Positions 1 to 11,154 of a stretch of 64,000 nt of DNA are shown here, in pieces. Positions within the stretch are counted from its first letter, which is position 1. Each line of letters opens with the position of its first letter. The translations under genes were made by a program, and so were the position numbers. Origin of the DNA: Chrysogorgia sp. JL179-B06 (taxonomy: Eukaryota > Cnidaria > Anthozoa > Scleralcyonacea > Chrysogorgiidae); contig JAYKKM010000450.1 of assembly GCA_035772405.1 (NCBI GenBank), forward strand, positions 3,632,501-3,696,500, read 5' to 3'. The notes below the pieces were generated by a model. That model saw nothing but the letters and a program-made list of their open reading frames with translations, was not told the DNA's origin and searched no databases.

Positions 1-512
1 CTTTGTTCTATCTTTTTGTTCGTCTTTATGCAATTTTGTGCACGGTGCACGGTCACTGAACCTATTGTATTTTAGTATAATGAAGCAATCATCCAATAGA
101 ATCGTTTGGGTTTAATCGCTCAACCGTGTTGTTTAAATATTAATAAACCTAAAACAAAGGATGTGCACGGTGTAAGGTACGGTTCAACATCAAAACGTAG
201 CTCATTATAGTCGCTTTGAAGTTTGCCGAGTTTCCAGACCATATCTCGATTGAGTATGCTCAGTGGTGGTCTGGTTTACTGAAACGTTTTATACTAATTC
301 ATAAACACAATTTCTCTTGATATACAAATGCTACAAGTGGGAAACGTTTCAATAATCAAGACCACCGTCTCTCTTCAGGTCAGATGACGCGAAGAAGGAC
401 CTCGACATTTGACGTGAACGACACATCGTCCGGCGACATGTCGACAATGGAAATACACAAATACGTCTACTACATGAGTACATTGCCAATATGGTGCTTG
501 TTGTGTACTTAC
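1..512. other. Left flank of gene A; tail exon not resolved
   Basis: This stretch lies downstream of exon 3 of gene A, where the family pattern predicts a phase-0 tail exon. Reading through the exon 3 donor stays open to a stop at 375. A short alternative frame also exists after a weak TAG acceptor near 470. Neither is convincing. Positions about 225-370 resemble parts of the inverted-repeat element at 47219-47829 (shared text such as GAAACGTTT and the AAGACCACC region). The real tail exon may lie outside the window. Confidence 0.4.
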
Positions 513-658
513 GCGATTGGTTCGTTTCCACGACAACGACTTTGCAATCATGAGAACAACAAAGGTGTTCAGCGACGCCACTATGATAGATGATCCTACT
601 ACTGCTCCATATAAGGAACTGAGTGCGGTGATATCGCTGCATCTAAAGCCAACCGTTA
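513..658 (-). CDS. Gene A exon 3
   Basis: The acceptor CTTTTAG precedes 658 and the donor GTAAGT lies at 507-512. The exon begins with 2 bases completing the codon split after exon 2, then runs 48 codons and ends in phase 0. It carries C-x5-L-x3-Y-G (CSDITALSSLYG), about 23 hydrophobic residues, then SLSWKRTNR. An AG nearer the cysteine (after GGCTTTAG) was rejected because it breaks phase with exon 2. Confidence 0.72.
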
Positions 659-3173
659 CTAAAAGTAATTGGCACCAAGATAAGCTTCGAGGAATGACTT
701 TACGGTTTGTTATATTGAAAGTTAAAAATTATAAATATATCAAGAACTTTATAATACTTACCCGAATTACTACTGTCCGTACACACGCAAGTTTCTCCCA
801 CTGATGAACAATCATAACCACTTTTCGAATCCCAGTACACCTTTAATCTATGTTGGGTATTCCATAACCTCCAGTTGCCGCCATCGATAGCCACAACAAA
901 AATAGCTATGAAAATTGACGCTATGCTAAAAATGGTCGTCGTAATTGTCTAAATGAGAAAATGGGCTGTATTTTAATTATTGTGTTAACTATTATGATAT
1001 GAGTATGATTTATTTAAAGTTACCCTATTTATCCGAGCCAGAGGCTCATGTTTGAAGCGTTCGACTATTCAGTTTAATATCACTCTTAGGTAAACGGAAA
1101 ACCCAACTGATAGGGATTCCGAGGGCCTACGATTTAAGGTCGTTTTTTCCGAGAAGACCTGAAAGTCTTACCATTTGCTGGTGTTGTTGCAAAGGCAACA
1201 CTTTCTCCTCAATTATTTTAAGACCTTGAGTGGTGGTCCGACCCAGCATTTGAACCCGGGACTCGCAGCACATAGAACAATTAGAGCTATATTGCTTACA
1301 ACAAGTCCTATACTGCTGCAACAAGTCCTACACCATACTATTGCACTAATGCAACATGTCACACACTTATACTACAGCTGAAACAGGTTCTACTGCTGCA
1401 ACATCAAAGGAGTAAACTGTGTTCTGCCTCTCAACGTCATACAAAGTTTGACATAAAGGAAACCCACATTGGCTAAATCTGCAAACATTTATATTAATTA
1501 AAAACTATAGCTTCTACTACATGTGTGTTGAAGAACACCAACGTATGGTCGCTCTCATTATATTGATGAGATTCTTCATTTGCCAACTTTATACCAGTCG
1601 TACTAAAGCCTGGTTTCCATTTCGTCGCCACGATCGCAATGGTGTCATAGTGGTCGATGTAATAGAGTGTCGATCTATCTTGTCTTTTGTCTGCTGTATG
1701 GAGAGCAGTCTGTATTGCAGAGATAGATGGACACTCTATTACATCAACCACTATGACACCGTGGCGACCAAATGGAAACTAGGTTTAAAGATAGATGTTG
1801 TCACAACCGATTTCCTTTACATGCAGTGCTGGATAACTGATAATGAGATCTTGCATTATGATCAGTAGTTACTCACTACTACTTTCACAATGTTGTAACA
1901 AAATCCTTTAATTAAATCCCAAATTTCCTGAGTTGTGTCTCACCTATTCGCTTTCTATGTGATTTGATCATTGTTTATACCAAAACCATAAAATACTTTT
2001 CGTTAGCCAGTAAGCAGTAGATACATGTACGCAGTGCGTACCTATTTTTAAACTAGGCTGACAGGCCTCGTGCCACGAATTCGCATGATCACCATGGTGA
2101 CATAGCAAATAATGTAACTTACTTACCAGTCCTCTTGCTCTCTGGAAAATACCCGAACACACTATCAATATGCCATTAAGCAGGAACTGTAAACATAAAT
2201 GTATTTGATAAGTTCTGGGACTCTAGACTCCAGAATAGATAATAAAAATAATAATAAAGACGTTTTAGGAGCATTATCCAATAACAATGTTCAACATGTT
2301 TTTACAACACATTATTAAAGCACCTATCAACCCAACTGAATACACGTAAATATATAGTGTAATAATATATTGACATATATAATAATATATATTGTAAATA
2401 TATAGATTCTACATGAAGTGAATAGTTGAAGGCCAAAATATTTAATGATTTAAGTTTTGAGTTGATGTTCTAGAAATGTTTGTTTGTCTGAAATGTTAAT
2501 GAATTTGACGTTTCTTAGGCATTTTGGATGTAGATTCTACAGTCTATTTTATCCAGTCTATATGCTATAGAAATTTCTGGCATCATTCTGCTGGCATGCC
2601 TGATCAGTGATCCTGAACACTGCTCCCTCCTCGTACCATGAACTGCTCCTGTGTCAGTCTTTCAGGCAGCATTTCACTTCTGATAAGAACTCCTAGTATT
2701 ATTATTATTATTTTGTATCACTTTCACATTGATCATATTCTCAATGGTATTATAGTTCCTGAAGTTCAGTGTCAACAAGACTGCTCAAATTTCAAGAACT
2801 TTCCTGAGGATCCTAGCAGAATGAATGATAACGGTTTTCTGCAACTCCAATGTCTTGGTCTTAAATCCTCCATTCTTTTGCAAATATTCTTTGGTGGTGT
2901 TCCCAACGCTCCGAAGATCACTGGAATGATCGAAACTTTCATATTCCAAAGTTTTCTCAGTTCTCTAGCAAGGTCTTGGTATTTTTCTATCTTTTCTACT
3001 TCCTTCGTGTTTAACCTTGTGTCTAGGGAACTGCGAAATCTACAATTTGGTATACTTTCTTCACTTTATCTATATGATAATGATATCTGGCTGTCTGGCT
3101 GTCTGGCTTCAATCACATGATCCATTTGAACATTAAAGTCCAACACTATCTTATTATTATTATCGTTACAGTA

Positions 3174-3238
<65 letters not shown>

Positions 3239-6065
3239 GTCAAATACATATGTGGAAAAAGTGACTGCCCCAACCGGGAATCGAACCCTGGTCTCCGAAT
3301 AAACGTTTCGGCGCTCTGACCTTTTGAGCTAACGAGACACGGTCAGAACAGTCAGTGATTTTGCCATATACATATTAAATTCGTCGCTTTCACTTAACAC
3401 CAACAGGCAGACATCGCATCTAACCATAATGTGGAGAAAGGCCTCTCGAGCGCACTTCCCAAAGTAGCGAAGCGATACAGAACTTCTTGTATACAGAGGG
3501 CTTTAATAATAATTAATTGATATATGAGAGGATTTAATATTGTCAAATACATATATGGAAAAAGTGACTGCCCCAACCGGGAATCGAACCCTGGTCTCCG
3601 AATCAACGTTTCGGCGCTCTAACATTTGAGCTATTGAGACACAGAACAGTCAGTGATATTAAATTCGCCGCTTTCACTTGACACCAACAGGCAGACATCG
3701 CATCTAACCATAACGAGGAGTAAGGCCTCTCGAGCGCACTTCCCAAAGTAGCGAAGCGATACATAACTTCTTGTATACAGAGGGCTTTAAGAATAATAAT
3801 TAGAGAGGATTTATATTTGAGAGGATTTAATATAATCAAATACATATAATATGTATTTGACTATATTAAATCTTCTCTAAAATTAATTATTACTATTATT
3901 ATTATTATTATTATTATCATCATTATTAACGTAAAGCTATTGGTGTGTATTGTTACGGTGAAGTTTAATAAAAAAAAGCCAAAAAAGATAATCATATCTA
4001 AGCTCATTATTTCGCTTAGGAGAGGAAATGGCGATTGTATGCATGTAGTTGATCTTCTATGGTTACTAGGGCGAAACATTCTTGGAGCATTAGAACGAAA
4101 GATTCCTTAAATTCTTTTAAATACGCATGCACAGGAGATATTTTTAAAATAACGTTAGAAATATTGATACAGACTAAACTTTAGTAGTTGTGTTATATTG
4201 TGTTGTGTTGTGTTGTGTTATGTGTTATGTGTTATATGTTATGTTATATGTGTTGTGTAATATGTTATATGTGTTGTGTTAATTTGTGCAGTTGTGTTGT
4301 GTTGTGTTATGTGTTGTATTATCTGCTATGTTATGTTATGTGTTGTGTTATGTGTTATGTGTTATGTGTTATGTTGTGTTATGTGTTATGTTATGTTATG
4401 TTATGTTACTGTATGTTATGTTATGTGTTGTGTTGTGTTGTGTTATGTGTTGTATTATCTGCTATGTTATGTTATGTGTTGTGTTATGTGTTATGTTATG
4501 TTGTGTTATGTGTTATGTTATGTTATGTTATGTTATGTTATGTTATGTTATGTTATGTTATGTTATGTTATGTGTTGTGTTGTGTTATGTGTTAATATAT
4601 GTTGTGTTATATGTGTTGTGTTAATATATGTTGTGTTAATATATGTTGTGTTAATATATGTTGTGTTAATATATGTTGTGTTAATATATGTTGTGTTAAT
4701 ATATGTTGTGTTAATATATGTTGTGTTAATATATGTTGTGTTAATATATGTTGTGTTAATATATGTTGTGTTAATATATGTTGTGTTAATATATGTTGTG
4801 TTAATATATGTTGTGTTAATATATGTTGTGTTAATATATGTTGTGTTACAGTCATATGTATTGATTTCTCATAGTAACTACGATGTTTTGCAACATTTAT
4901 GATGACGGAGCATCGCGGAAACCATCGTGCACATTCACCAGTGGTATCCCACATAGCGAATATAGAATATTTGATTGACTTCTAAGACTAACGTTAATTA
5001 TTAGAAGTGGTATAGAAATAGTGTACATCATTTCTACTGTCTCGAGCGAAGGCAAAGGCCCTTGAACATGACTTTTCGTAACGACTTCGCTCTGTCACCT
5101 AGTGAGTCAGATTTGCTTTTATCTGACCATGGGCATGGTCCTGTCTTCTCTCCTCGTTGTGTCTTTCTCTTTCGTGCAATTAAAGAAGTTGTATTTGAGC
5201 AGTTCTTTTTGACTGTATCTGCAGAAGGGCTCCGCTCGAAACGTCAGTATTTCGTCACTAAAATTATTGGCAGTTTTTCACTTTGCTATATATTCAAAAC
5301 ACTGTCTACGCAGCACTCTACTTTTTTACTATATATATTATATATATAGCTCAATCGGTTTGGAGTATATACTTATAAATGTGACGCCGGCTTACTGTGA
5401 CTACCGTGTCACTCAATGGTAATATAATCTAAATGACTTTTATTTTGTATCTTGTGAGATCGCGTATAGCCCGATGGTTAAGAACAACCTTCGCTCTGCC
5501 ATCCTCGGGGGCTGACGTCTCATATAAGAATCGCGAATAGCAAACAGAGCCCTAACACTAAACCTTGCCATAATCCTATAACATAATACTAACTCTAACT
5601 CTTATACGATAATGTTTCATTTTCGTAATAACAGCTGATTTAATTTCGAATTTCACAAATGATAATAGTGATGTCAAAATATGTCAAAAAGTAGAAATAA
5701 TAAAAAGCTGTCATATGCAACTTCACCCTTGACCTTAACGAGTTAGATTCCTACCGCACAGAGACTTCGAAACCTTTCCGTTGGTTAATAGCTTAAATAT
5801 ATAGCATCTTCATTACTCATTTTAAATATCTGTCACTTACTGGTATTCCTGCCCAATACTGAGAATAACTGAAAGCACTTTGAACTAAGGATTCTATCCC
5901 AGCGCCATTTGAGGTTTGGAAGTCGTCGTCATAGTTGATCACGAAGGAGCACGCGATCTGAACGATGGCGAAGAACACGATACCACAGCCGAGGAGAACA
6001 AGCAGAAAGAGGGCGATGTTGTTTTTTTGATATCTTGGCGCTCTCTTGCTTTGATACGGATCCAT
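513..6065 (-). CDS. Gene A: three-exon member of the tandem membrane-protein family (tail exon missing)
   Basis: Spliced model: exon 1 5841-6065, exon 2 762-948, exon 3 513-658, 186 residues before any tail. Seen: a basic N-terminus (MDPYQSKRAPRYQKNN), a hydrophobic segment at about residues 17-43, an acidic loop, SYSQYWAGIP closing exon 1, a second hydrophobic segment, then GGNW, the C-x6-C-x-C loop (CSSVGETCVC), and CSDITALSSLYG leading into the third hydrophobic segment. Donors are GTAAGT in all three exons; acceptors are TTTAG or TTAG. Phases are 0 after exon 1 and 1 after exon 2, as in the other five paralogues. Intron 2 is only 103 bp, much shorter than in the other copies. The large first intron carries most of the repeats between 949 and 5840. 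I know of no named family with this pattern. The membrane location is inferred from hydrophobicity. Confidence 0.72.
762..948 (-). CDS. Gene A exon 2
   Basis: The acceptor TTTCTCATTTAG precedes 948 and the donor GTAAGT lies at 756-761. The exon is 62 codons plus one base. A hydrophobic run rich in T, I and F is followed by AIDGGNWRLWN, YWDSKSGYDC and the CSSVGETCVC cysteine cluster. It aligns without gaps to exon 2 of B to E around W and C-x6-C-x-C. Confidence 0.78.
1085..1280. repeat. Dispersed repeat, second copy at 45215-45360
   Basis: Shared landmarks in the same order are ACTGATAG..TTCCGAGGGCCTA, GATTTAAG, CTGGTGTTGTT..CAAAGGCA and CAATTATTTTAAGACC, followed by a CCCGGG/CCGGGTCTC stretch. 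The copies sit in introns of genes A and E. The family is not recognised. Confidence 0.6.
1609..1783. mobile_element. Fold-back (inverted-repeat) element in gene A intron 1
   Basis: The arms of about 70 bp read toward each other: CCTGGTTTCCATTTCGTCGC on the left and the reverse complement of GCGACCAAATGGAAACTAGG on the right, both continuing through GTGTCATAGTGGT and GATGTAATAGAGTGT. The centre is about 45 bp. There is no coding capacity, so it resembles a non-autonomous DNA element. Confidence 0.65.
1869..2739. other. AT-rich intronic sequence, nothing recognised
   Basis: No exon, RNA gene or clear repeat was seen apart from short AT and AAT runs. The segment GACGTTTTAGGAGCATTATC at 2261-2280 recurs in altered form near 12265, so part of this is probably dispersed repeat. 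Confidence 0.4.
2740..3075 (-). pseudogene. Non-LTR retrotransposon C-terminal fragment
   Basis: On the minus strand, interrupted frames read IVDFAVP, then EKIEKYQDLARELRKLWN, then KVSIIPVIFGALGT, followed by material resembling an LQK..LLGS..RKVLE ending. This order matches the conserved C-terminal end of a common invertebrate LINE open reading frame. At least one frameshift and several stops mark it as dead. The 160-codon plus-strand frame over the same bases is its antisense shadow. Confidence 0.65.
3172..3238. repeat. (ATT)n microsatellite
   Basis: Near-perfect ATT triplets run for about 65 bp. Confidence 0.95.
3239..3842. repeat. Two tandem copies of a ~300-bp tRNA-derived repeat
   Basis: Units start at 3239 and 3541, both with TCAAATACATATNTGGAAAA. 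On the minus strand each contains a tRNA-like stretch (about 3270-3345 and 3571-3645) with an A-box-like TTAGCTCAAAAGG or ATAGCTCAAA and a B-box-like GGTTCGATTCCC. The rest of the unit (AGCGCACTTCCCAAAGTAGC, CTTCTTGTATACAGAGGGCT) is not tRNA. It is best read as a tandemly duplicated SINE. Confidence 0.75.
4188..4598. repeat. TGTTA/TGTTG pentanucleotide satellite
   Basis: Irregular repeats of TGTTATG, TGTTGTG and TGTTATA run for about 400 bp. The long C-V-L-Y-rich frames in all three plus-strand phases are artefacts of the repeat. Confidence 0.95.
4599..4850. repeat. 15-bp minisatellite TTAATATATGTTGTG
   Basis: About 16 essentially identical copies follow directly on the pentanucleotide satellite, which probably seeded it. 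The identity between units suggests recent expansion. Confidence 0.95.
5219..5256 (+). ncRNA. Decayed hammerhead-like motif
   Basis: CTGCAGA, AGGGCTCCGCTC, GAAACGTC and AGTA match the minus-strand motif at 8348-8382, with the CTGATGA box altered to CTGCAGA. The downstream text ATTATTGGCAGTTT is shared by both, so they are copies of one repeat. The altered core makes activity unlikely. Confidence 0.4.
5841..6065 (-). CDS. Gene A exon 1
   Basis: The start ATG is at 6063-6065 and the donor GTAAGT at 5835-5840, in phase 0 after CCA. It encodes 75 residues: a basic N-terminus, a 27-residue hydrophobic run, NYDDDFQ, and the closing SYSQYWAGIP. The open frame continues past the donor for 7 codons, but the family junction and the perfect donor favour splicing here. 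Confidence 0.75.
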
Positions 6066-7824
6066 GTTGCCTCAACCTAGAAATGAAACGAGAGGGCGTT
6101 GTTGTGTTGCGATGCCTTCACCAAGGACAGTTCTAAAATGTCTCCCGTATGGTATTCTTAATGCTTACGTTTTTCATGTCGGTCGGTGGTCTATCAAGCC
6201 ATTGGTTTAGTCGCTGAATTGAGACCAACCCCTGGGGTTCGCTATTGAAATCTTTTGTAAACCGAACTTCTGTGTGGGTTGGACAACAGCGCCGCAATTA
6301 TTCATGTCACGGATTCCGTTAGATTGTCGCACATGCATGATTCACGCATGCTATGGGGAAAACCTGAAAGTTTTATCTCGTTTCCTCTTCTCCTCTCCCG
6401 TTTGTTTTTCTTCCCACGCGTCCTTGACATGTCCTTGGACAGATCAACCACTCTCTTTTTCTAGTTGTTGTTTTTCAAATATGTTTTTCCGATAACACTT
6501 TCATCTACTTTCATTCGTGATTGCTGCTGAGAGGTTATTGAAATTGTTGTCGTTATAGTGGGGGCGTTCGTGTATGTTGATCAGGCGACGGAATTCTTCC
6601 GTGTCTGAGTCACGGTTACCAATAGTCTTAAGTTTATACGCAGGACGGTACATGCGAAGGTTTTCATGTTGTTAGCAACGTCAGTTATAGTTCTTTCGAA
6701 TCTACTAGGTTCGCCAACCACGACATTTGTACCGTGACATTTGCATGTCGCAACTGTGCGCTTGTCTTTACATAATGACGTCTTTGTTTCATTAAATTGC
6801 TATTTCGACATTCCTTATTTCTTTAAAACCTTTTCCCCTTTTGTTGTAAGGTATTATGAGTCTGGCTTGGGTTCCTGGCACGGTGTAATGAAGGAATATT
6901 TGGGATGTTTGTACACTTGGCTCAATTTTATAACGGAAAATTGCGTGCATTGCAAAGTGCAACCGCTGTAAATCCTATACGTGCCAACGTGACTTTACAA
7001 AAACCCACTTATCTAGCCTGAGAAAAACAGACAGCTCTTCTTCTCGAACCATGACGAAATCCTAATGTATTTACCGTGGCACTTATACACGCGAGTAACA
7101 ACGAGTACATATAAGTTGATGTTGAGTACCAATCGTATGTCAGATTAGTACGTCTGTATATGAAACCAGGTTTTCCGGCTAGTAGATCTTTTACGTTTTC
7201 CAAGTTTTTACATTTTATTGAGCTTCAGCTGCGAAAATCTTTGTTAATTGATTGTTTTATAGATAATAGTCGAAAAGATTAGTCGAAGTTTTCATCAAAA
7301 AATTACGTTTTACTGCTCGCTATGCTTCAATGCCAACGTTTCGTCCAGAATTCATTTGCATTTCCCAGGCCGTTTTCTTTTGAATTTCTTCAGGAAGCCG
7401 ACTTTATAACTCATTTAACTCGAGTAATATTCTTCAATAATGTTTCGTAGCTCCTAAATCAACCTAAGGCCATAGTACGGACGTTGAGGGAGGCCGAGTC
7501 AGCGATATATCAGCGGTTTCGCATAAAAGGTTCTTGAAAACAAAATCAGATACTCCAGAAGGAGAATATTTCTTGCCAAGATGGGATAGATTTTTAAAAA
7601 TATAAATTGCCGTATACAAATTTAGTACGATAACTGGAACTATAAAGGATCGTTGATGATGTTTAGACTTACATATGATAACCCATTCGTCCTTCACGTT
7701 GTAAGCCATAAATTACTGGACTTGTTAAGGCATTGTAAGCAGTAAATTATTGGATTGTAACCGACCCCAAAACAACAAAGATCCTAACCCTAGTCCCCCG
7801 CCTAACGAGTTTTCTAATCCTATT
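6066..7824. other. Upstream region of gene A, no gene seen
   Basis: Open frames here are short and lack family resemblance or splice context. No TATA-like box was found close to the gene A ATG, unlike the other copies. I recognise no repeat in this stretch. Confidence 0.4.
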
Positions 7825-7917
7825 TCATCTCATGAGATATAGTGGATCTATAGGATTAGGTTGTATGTTTATGTTTAGGGTTAGCAGTATGGATCCACTA
7901 TATTATATGAGATAAAG
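7825..7917. mobile_element. Short inverted-repeat element
   Basis: The left arm TTTCATCTCATGAGATATAG faces a right arm ending TATATGAGATAAAG, with GTGGATC/GATCCAC inside each arm and a TTAGGGTTAG stretch in the middle. Confidence 0.45.
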
Positions 7918-7924
7918 TACTGAT

Positions 7925-7985
7925 CTGTAGCTCAGTCTAGAGCGCTGGTCAACAGATCCAGGATCGCGGGTTCAATTCCTAGCCG
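7925..7985 (+). repeat. tRNA-like (SINE) segment
   Basis: It has an A-box-like TAGCTCAGTCTAG and a B-box-like GGTTCAATTCC at tRNA spacing. There is no acceptor-stem pairing good enough to call a gene. Confidence 0.5.
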
Positions 7986-8051
7986 AAACGCCTTGAAGAT
8001 GATTTTCTCTGTTGATCCACGATATATATATATATATATATAGTACAATAT

Positions 8052-8093
8052 CTACAGACACGTGTTTCGCTGTTCCACAGCTCATCATTGTAG
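8052..8093 (-). ncRNA. Hammerhead ribozyme relic
   Basis: On the minus strand, stem I CTACA/TGTAG encloses ATGATGA, a stem II of GCTGT and ACAGC with loop GGA, then GAAA, CACGTG and a terminal GTC. It is the same design as the intact copy at 48450-48489 but with A in place of the essential C of the CTGATGA box. Stem II is one pair longer. Loss of that core base should abolish cleavage. Confidence 0.6.
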
Positions 8094-8129
8094 CTTGGTA
8101 CAATCTAGATATATATATCTACAAAGTCT

Positions 8130-8280
8130 GAAATCGGCATTGCATTCGACGTGGTTGATTTTTACCCATCAATCTCGCTTGACCTTCTGAATGCTGCATT
8201 AGATTTCGCTTCTAGCTATGACAACATCACGGAAGATGAGAGACAAATCATCATCCACGCCAAAAAATCATGCCTATATA
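8130..8280 (+). pseudogene. Reverse-transcriptase-like fragment
   Basis: The plus strand reads KSEIGIAFDVVDFYPSISL, then LLNAALDFASSYDNIT and QIIIHAKKS. The FD-x-x-DFYPSI pattern is a polymerase motif-A-like stretch found in mobile-element reverse transcriptases of cnidarians and other invertebrates. It runs straight into a TA microsatellite at 8275, so only about 50 codons remain. Confidence 0.5.
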
Positions 8281-8347
8281 TATATATATATATATAGCAA
8301 GTGAAATTGTGAAAAGGTGGTAAACTGCCAATAATTTAGTGACGAGA

Positions 8348-8382
8348 TACTGACGTTTCGAGCGGAGCCCTTCATCAGAGTA
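8348..8382 (-). ncRNA. Hammerhead-like motif with one extra core base
   Basis: On the minus strand, TACT pairs with AGTA (stem I). These flank CTGATGA, one unpaired A, a GGGC/GCTC stem with loop TCC, then GAAAC and GTC. Stem III would be only the self-complementary ACGT with no loop, so activity, if any, would need a dimer. Confidence 0.4.
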
Positions 8383-8409
8383 AGACGAGATATTATATAT
8401 ATAAACCAG

Positions 8410-8490
8410 TACTTCATTGTTAGCTCAATGGTTAGAGCATCACACCGATAATCAGAAGGTTGCAGGTTTGATCCCTGTCGGAGACGATCG
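8410..8490 (+). repeat. tRNA-like (SINE) segment
   Basis: TTAGCTCAATGGTTAGAGCA (A box) and GGTTGCAGGTTTGATCCC (B-box region), with ATCAGAAGG between. The same head recurs in the arrays at 29120-29640, 37760-38480 and 43560-44720. Confidence 0.6.
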
Positions 8491-9142
8491 TGCACGTATA
8501 TATCCTTAGTTTTATTTCTAATTATGTTCCATGACATTGTCCGTGTTTGCGTGATATTTTATTCCAATTTTATTCAAACTATATGATCAAAGCATCATTC
8601 CGAAATAGAAACGCTCCCCAACATCCAGGATATTTATCACGCACAGTCATTCTTTATACACTGTTATTTGACGACGTCACAGCAACAAGATGGCAACGTG
8701 GTTGCTAGGCAGTGGGCGGACGTCACTATGGGGAAGCGAAGGGCAATAACCGGTCATTCGTAGGTCATTTCCTAAATTAAATAGTTATTAAACACTTATA
8801 AGTCCTAAACAATTGGAAATGAGTCATTTGGGAATTATTCAGACTCAATCAGACTTGTTTTCCGCATTTTTGGTTTAAAAATAGAATCTGTGCGCTACGC
8901 TATTCTCGATGAGAAGACTTAGTTCTTCCCTAGCCCAGAACAAATCAATTAACGAAGTCGTTTAAATACTCAGCAATTTTAACATGGAATTCACTTCTAC
9001 TAGAGATATTAGAAAATCTGACAGTTTAAGTACTTTCAAGAGATTTCTAACGAGTTAGAGTGTAATTTTCTAAATAATCTAAGCATCGTAATATAACATT
9101 TATAGCAACTTACTTATATAACTTACAATATCATGTATTTAG

Positions 9143-9644
9143 TTAAACACAGGGCACAGGGAGAATAGCCGGCTCTCTGCGGGTTGGCTCGCAGGCTACA
9201 GGGAGAACAGTTTTCAACTGATGTGTTACTCTGTCAAAATAATTATACTGATTACTATCTCGATGTATTTGGAAACATATCAACTGTCTAGCTTCTGCCT
9301 CAAAAAATGCACTTAAATCGAAGGGGAGAGTCTCATACCCAGATATCCTATTTGATTCCTTTAATGGTTTGAACTCAGGAGTTAGCCTGCATGCGTATAG
9401 CCGGCGCAATGGGGCTGGGGGTTTGGGACTGGCTGCGAAGCAGCTGTGCGGGGGGCTGAGTGTGATCAGAAGTGTTATGCTGCAGCCCCCAGTTCCCCCA
9501 CCCCCGTCGTCACTACTCAAAAGCGAATCGGGGGGTGCATATCCAAGAAAATGTAATTCACCATGTGTTGGACGAAATGCATGTGTCACTGATGTCCTGG
9601 TGGTGGTAGTGCAGGATCATGAGATGATTAAGCCGCGTGCTTGA
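9143..9644. other. Open but unassigned sequence
   Basis: Overlapping open frames of 148 codons (minus) and 91 codons (plus) exist here, and the stretch looks more GC-rich than its surroundings. Neither product shows a domain I recognise. The sequence may be a repeat or a decayed gene. Confidence 0.3.
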
Positions 9645-9726
9645 CTCATTCTGCTCCTTAAATATGACTCACGATAGCACGAAGGTGACTGAATGATCGC
9701 TCAGAGGTCGCATGTGTTGCTGGCAG

Positions 9727-9810
9727 GATCATCAGTAGCCTGCGCCGCAGACGACTAAACCCCGGTTTATTATACCGGGGTTTAGTCGGCGCAGGCTAGA
9801 TCATCAGTAG
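9727..9810. mobile_element. 61-bp palindrome flanked by a 12-bp direct repeat
   Basis: The palindrome 9737-9797 has arms AGCCTGCGCCG..GACTAAACCCCGGT and its complement around a TTATTA centre; the left arm has a small insertion. GATCATCAGTAG stands directly on both sides (9727-9738 and 9799-9810), like a target-site duplication. Confidence 0.6.
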
Positions 9811-10196
9811 CTGAAACAACTTACAGAGTTCGTTTAGCAGATGAGGGCAGAGTCAACTAGCCTTCCTTAAGCACTTTAGTCCAAAATATAGTTATGTAGA
9901 AAACTAAGGAGCTACTTTAATATCGATTTTCTGCGGTCGGCACAGCTGATATTTGTACGGCCCGCTACCTGCCGTAAAATGTATTTTCTACTAGAAATAT
10001 TACCATGGCGATTGTAGTCGTTCAGAAAGCCGTATAGCATTATTTTTTATTTGTTTTGTATGTATACATAATTGTCGTGGCTTTCTTTATCTATAATGAT
10101 TGTGAATGTAATTACTGCGACTTCGGAGTGAAAAATGTCGTCTACAAGATGATGATGATACGAAAATATATATCTTTAATATGAAATGCGTGAATT

Positions 10197-10650
10197 TAAA
10201 TAATTAGGGTCGGTCAGGCCGGGGGGCGAAGAGAGACTGATTGGGTAACTGGAAATTTTAAGACCTAAATGTTGGGTAAAAATAATCACTTCTCTGAAGG
10301 GTTGGGTAGCAAAATTTTCATGACTATTTACATAAAAAAATTAAGAGTTCATCATTTAAAATTGGAATCTCATCATCAGTTCTCCTTAGTCATCATTGCA
10401 CGTTAGCTTTTGTTATTGTATTCCTCTCCTTGTTTTCCTTGGATTCCTGCTCTGTGGATCTGTTTGTATATCTATTTTGGTTTGTTTATTAAAACTTGTA
10501 TCGACGATATGCTGGCAATTGAGCTTTATCTAACTTTTTTCTTCTTGGGTTGGGTAAACGATTTTCTTTAGCCATAAATGGTTGTAACGGTTAAATTTCT
10601 GATCTTAATTTGCTTGGGTAAAATGTTTTTCCAGCACCAAATCTATTTCT
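10197..10650. repeat. Dispersed GGTTGGGTAA repeat, copy 1
   Basis: It is near-identical to 17470-17930: GACCTAAATGTTGGGTA, CACTTCTCTGAAGGGTTGGG, CATGACTATTTACATAAA and TCATCATTTAAAATTGGAA occur in the same order. It is related by the GGTTGGGTAA motif to the inverted-repeat element at 31801-32653. Confidence 0.8.
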
Positions 10651-10845
10651 CTTATAGTTATCTATTTTATCACGTCTTCTTGTCTCTTGTACTGGGGTTT
10701 GGCATTGTCGATTTTGATGAAGAGACACTTTTTTATCATTCCATCAAATTATAGAAGACTCTGAATGTTTTCTATTAAAATTTAAAGTTTTTAGTTATTC
10801 TGTAGATTAAATATGAAAGCTGCTAAGTTCTCAAAAGAAATGGGC

Positions 10846-10992
10846 GCTTTCTCGATATATGAACAAACTGAAATTCAAATAATCGCTAACCCTAATCCTA
10901 ACCCTAACCCAAATCCTAACCCTAAAACTGACTTGGGTTGATGTTATAATAATTTTAAATTTCGGTTGCTTATATATCGAGAAAGGGCCAAG
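10846..10992. mobile_element. Inverted-repeat element with telomere-like core
   Basis: The left arm GCTTTCTCGATATATGAACA faces TTGCTTATATATCGAGAAAG. Between them is a degenerate CCTAACCCTAACCC stretch. Confidence 0.5.
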
Positions 10993-11154
10993 AAAGGATA
11001 TGGTATGAAAAGGAGAAATAAGAGAACTTCAATGTGTCGAAAAATACTTAAAGAGTACTTACGTATATTCATGGACGACGTTTCGGACGATGTGTCCTTC
11101 TATCTTATCATCCGAAACGCCGTCAAATTGTTTTAGAATTTGTAAGTACTTTCA

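Noticed and set aside
2638..3120. 160-codon plus-strand frame
   Set aside because: Antisense to a recognisable LINE C-terminus on the minus strand.
4188..4954. Long C-V-L-Y-rich and Q-H-I-L-T-rich frames
   Set aside because: Pure products of the TGTTA and 15-bp repeats; open in several phases and both strands.
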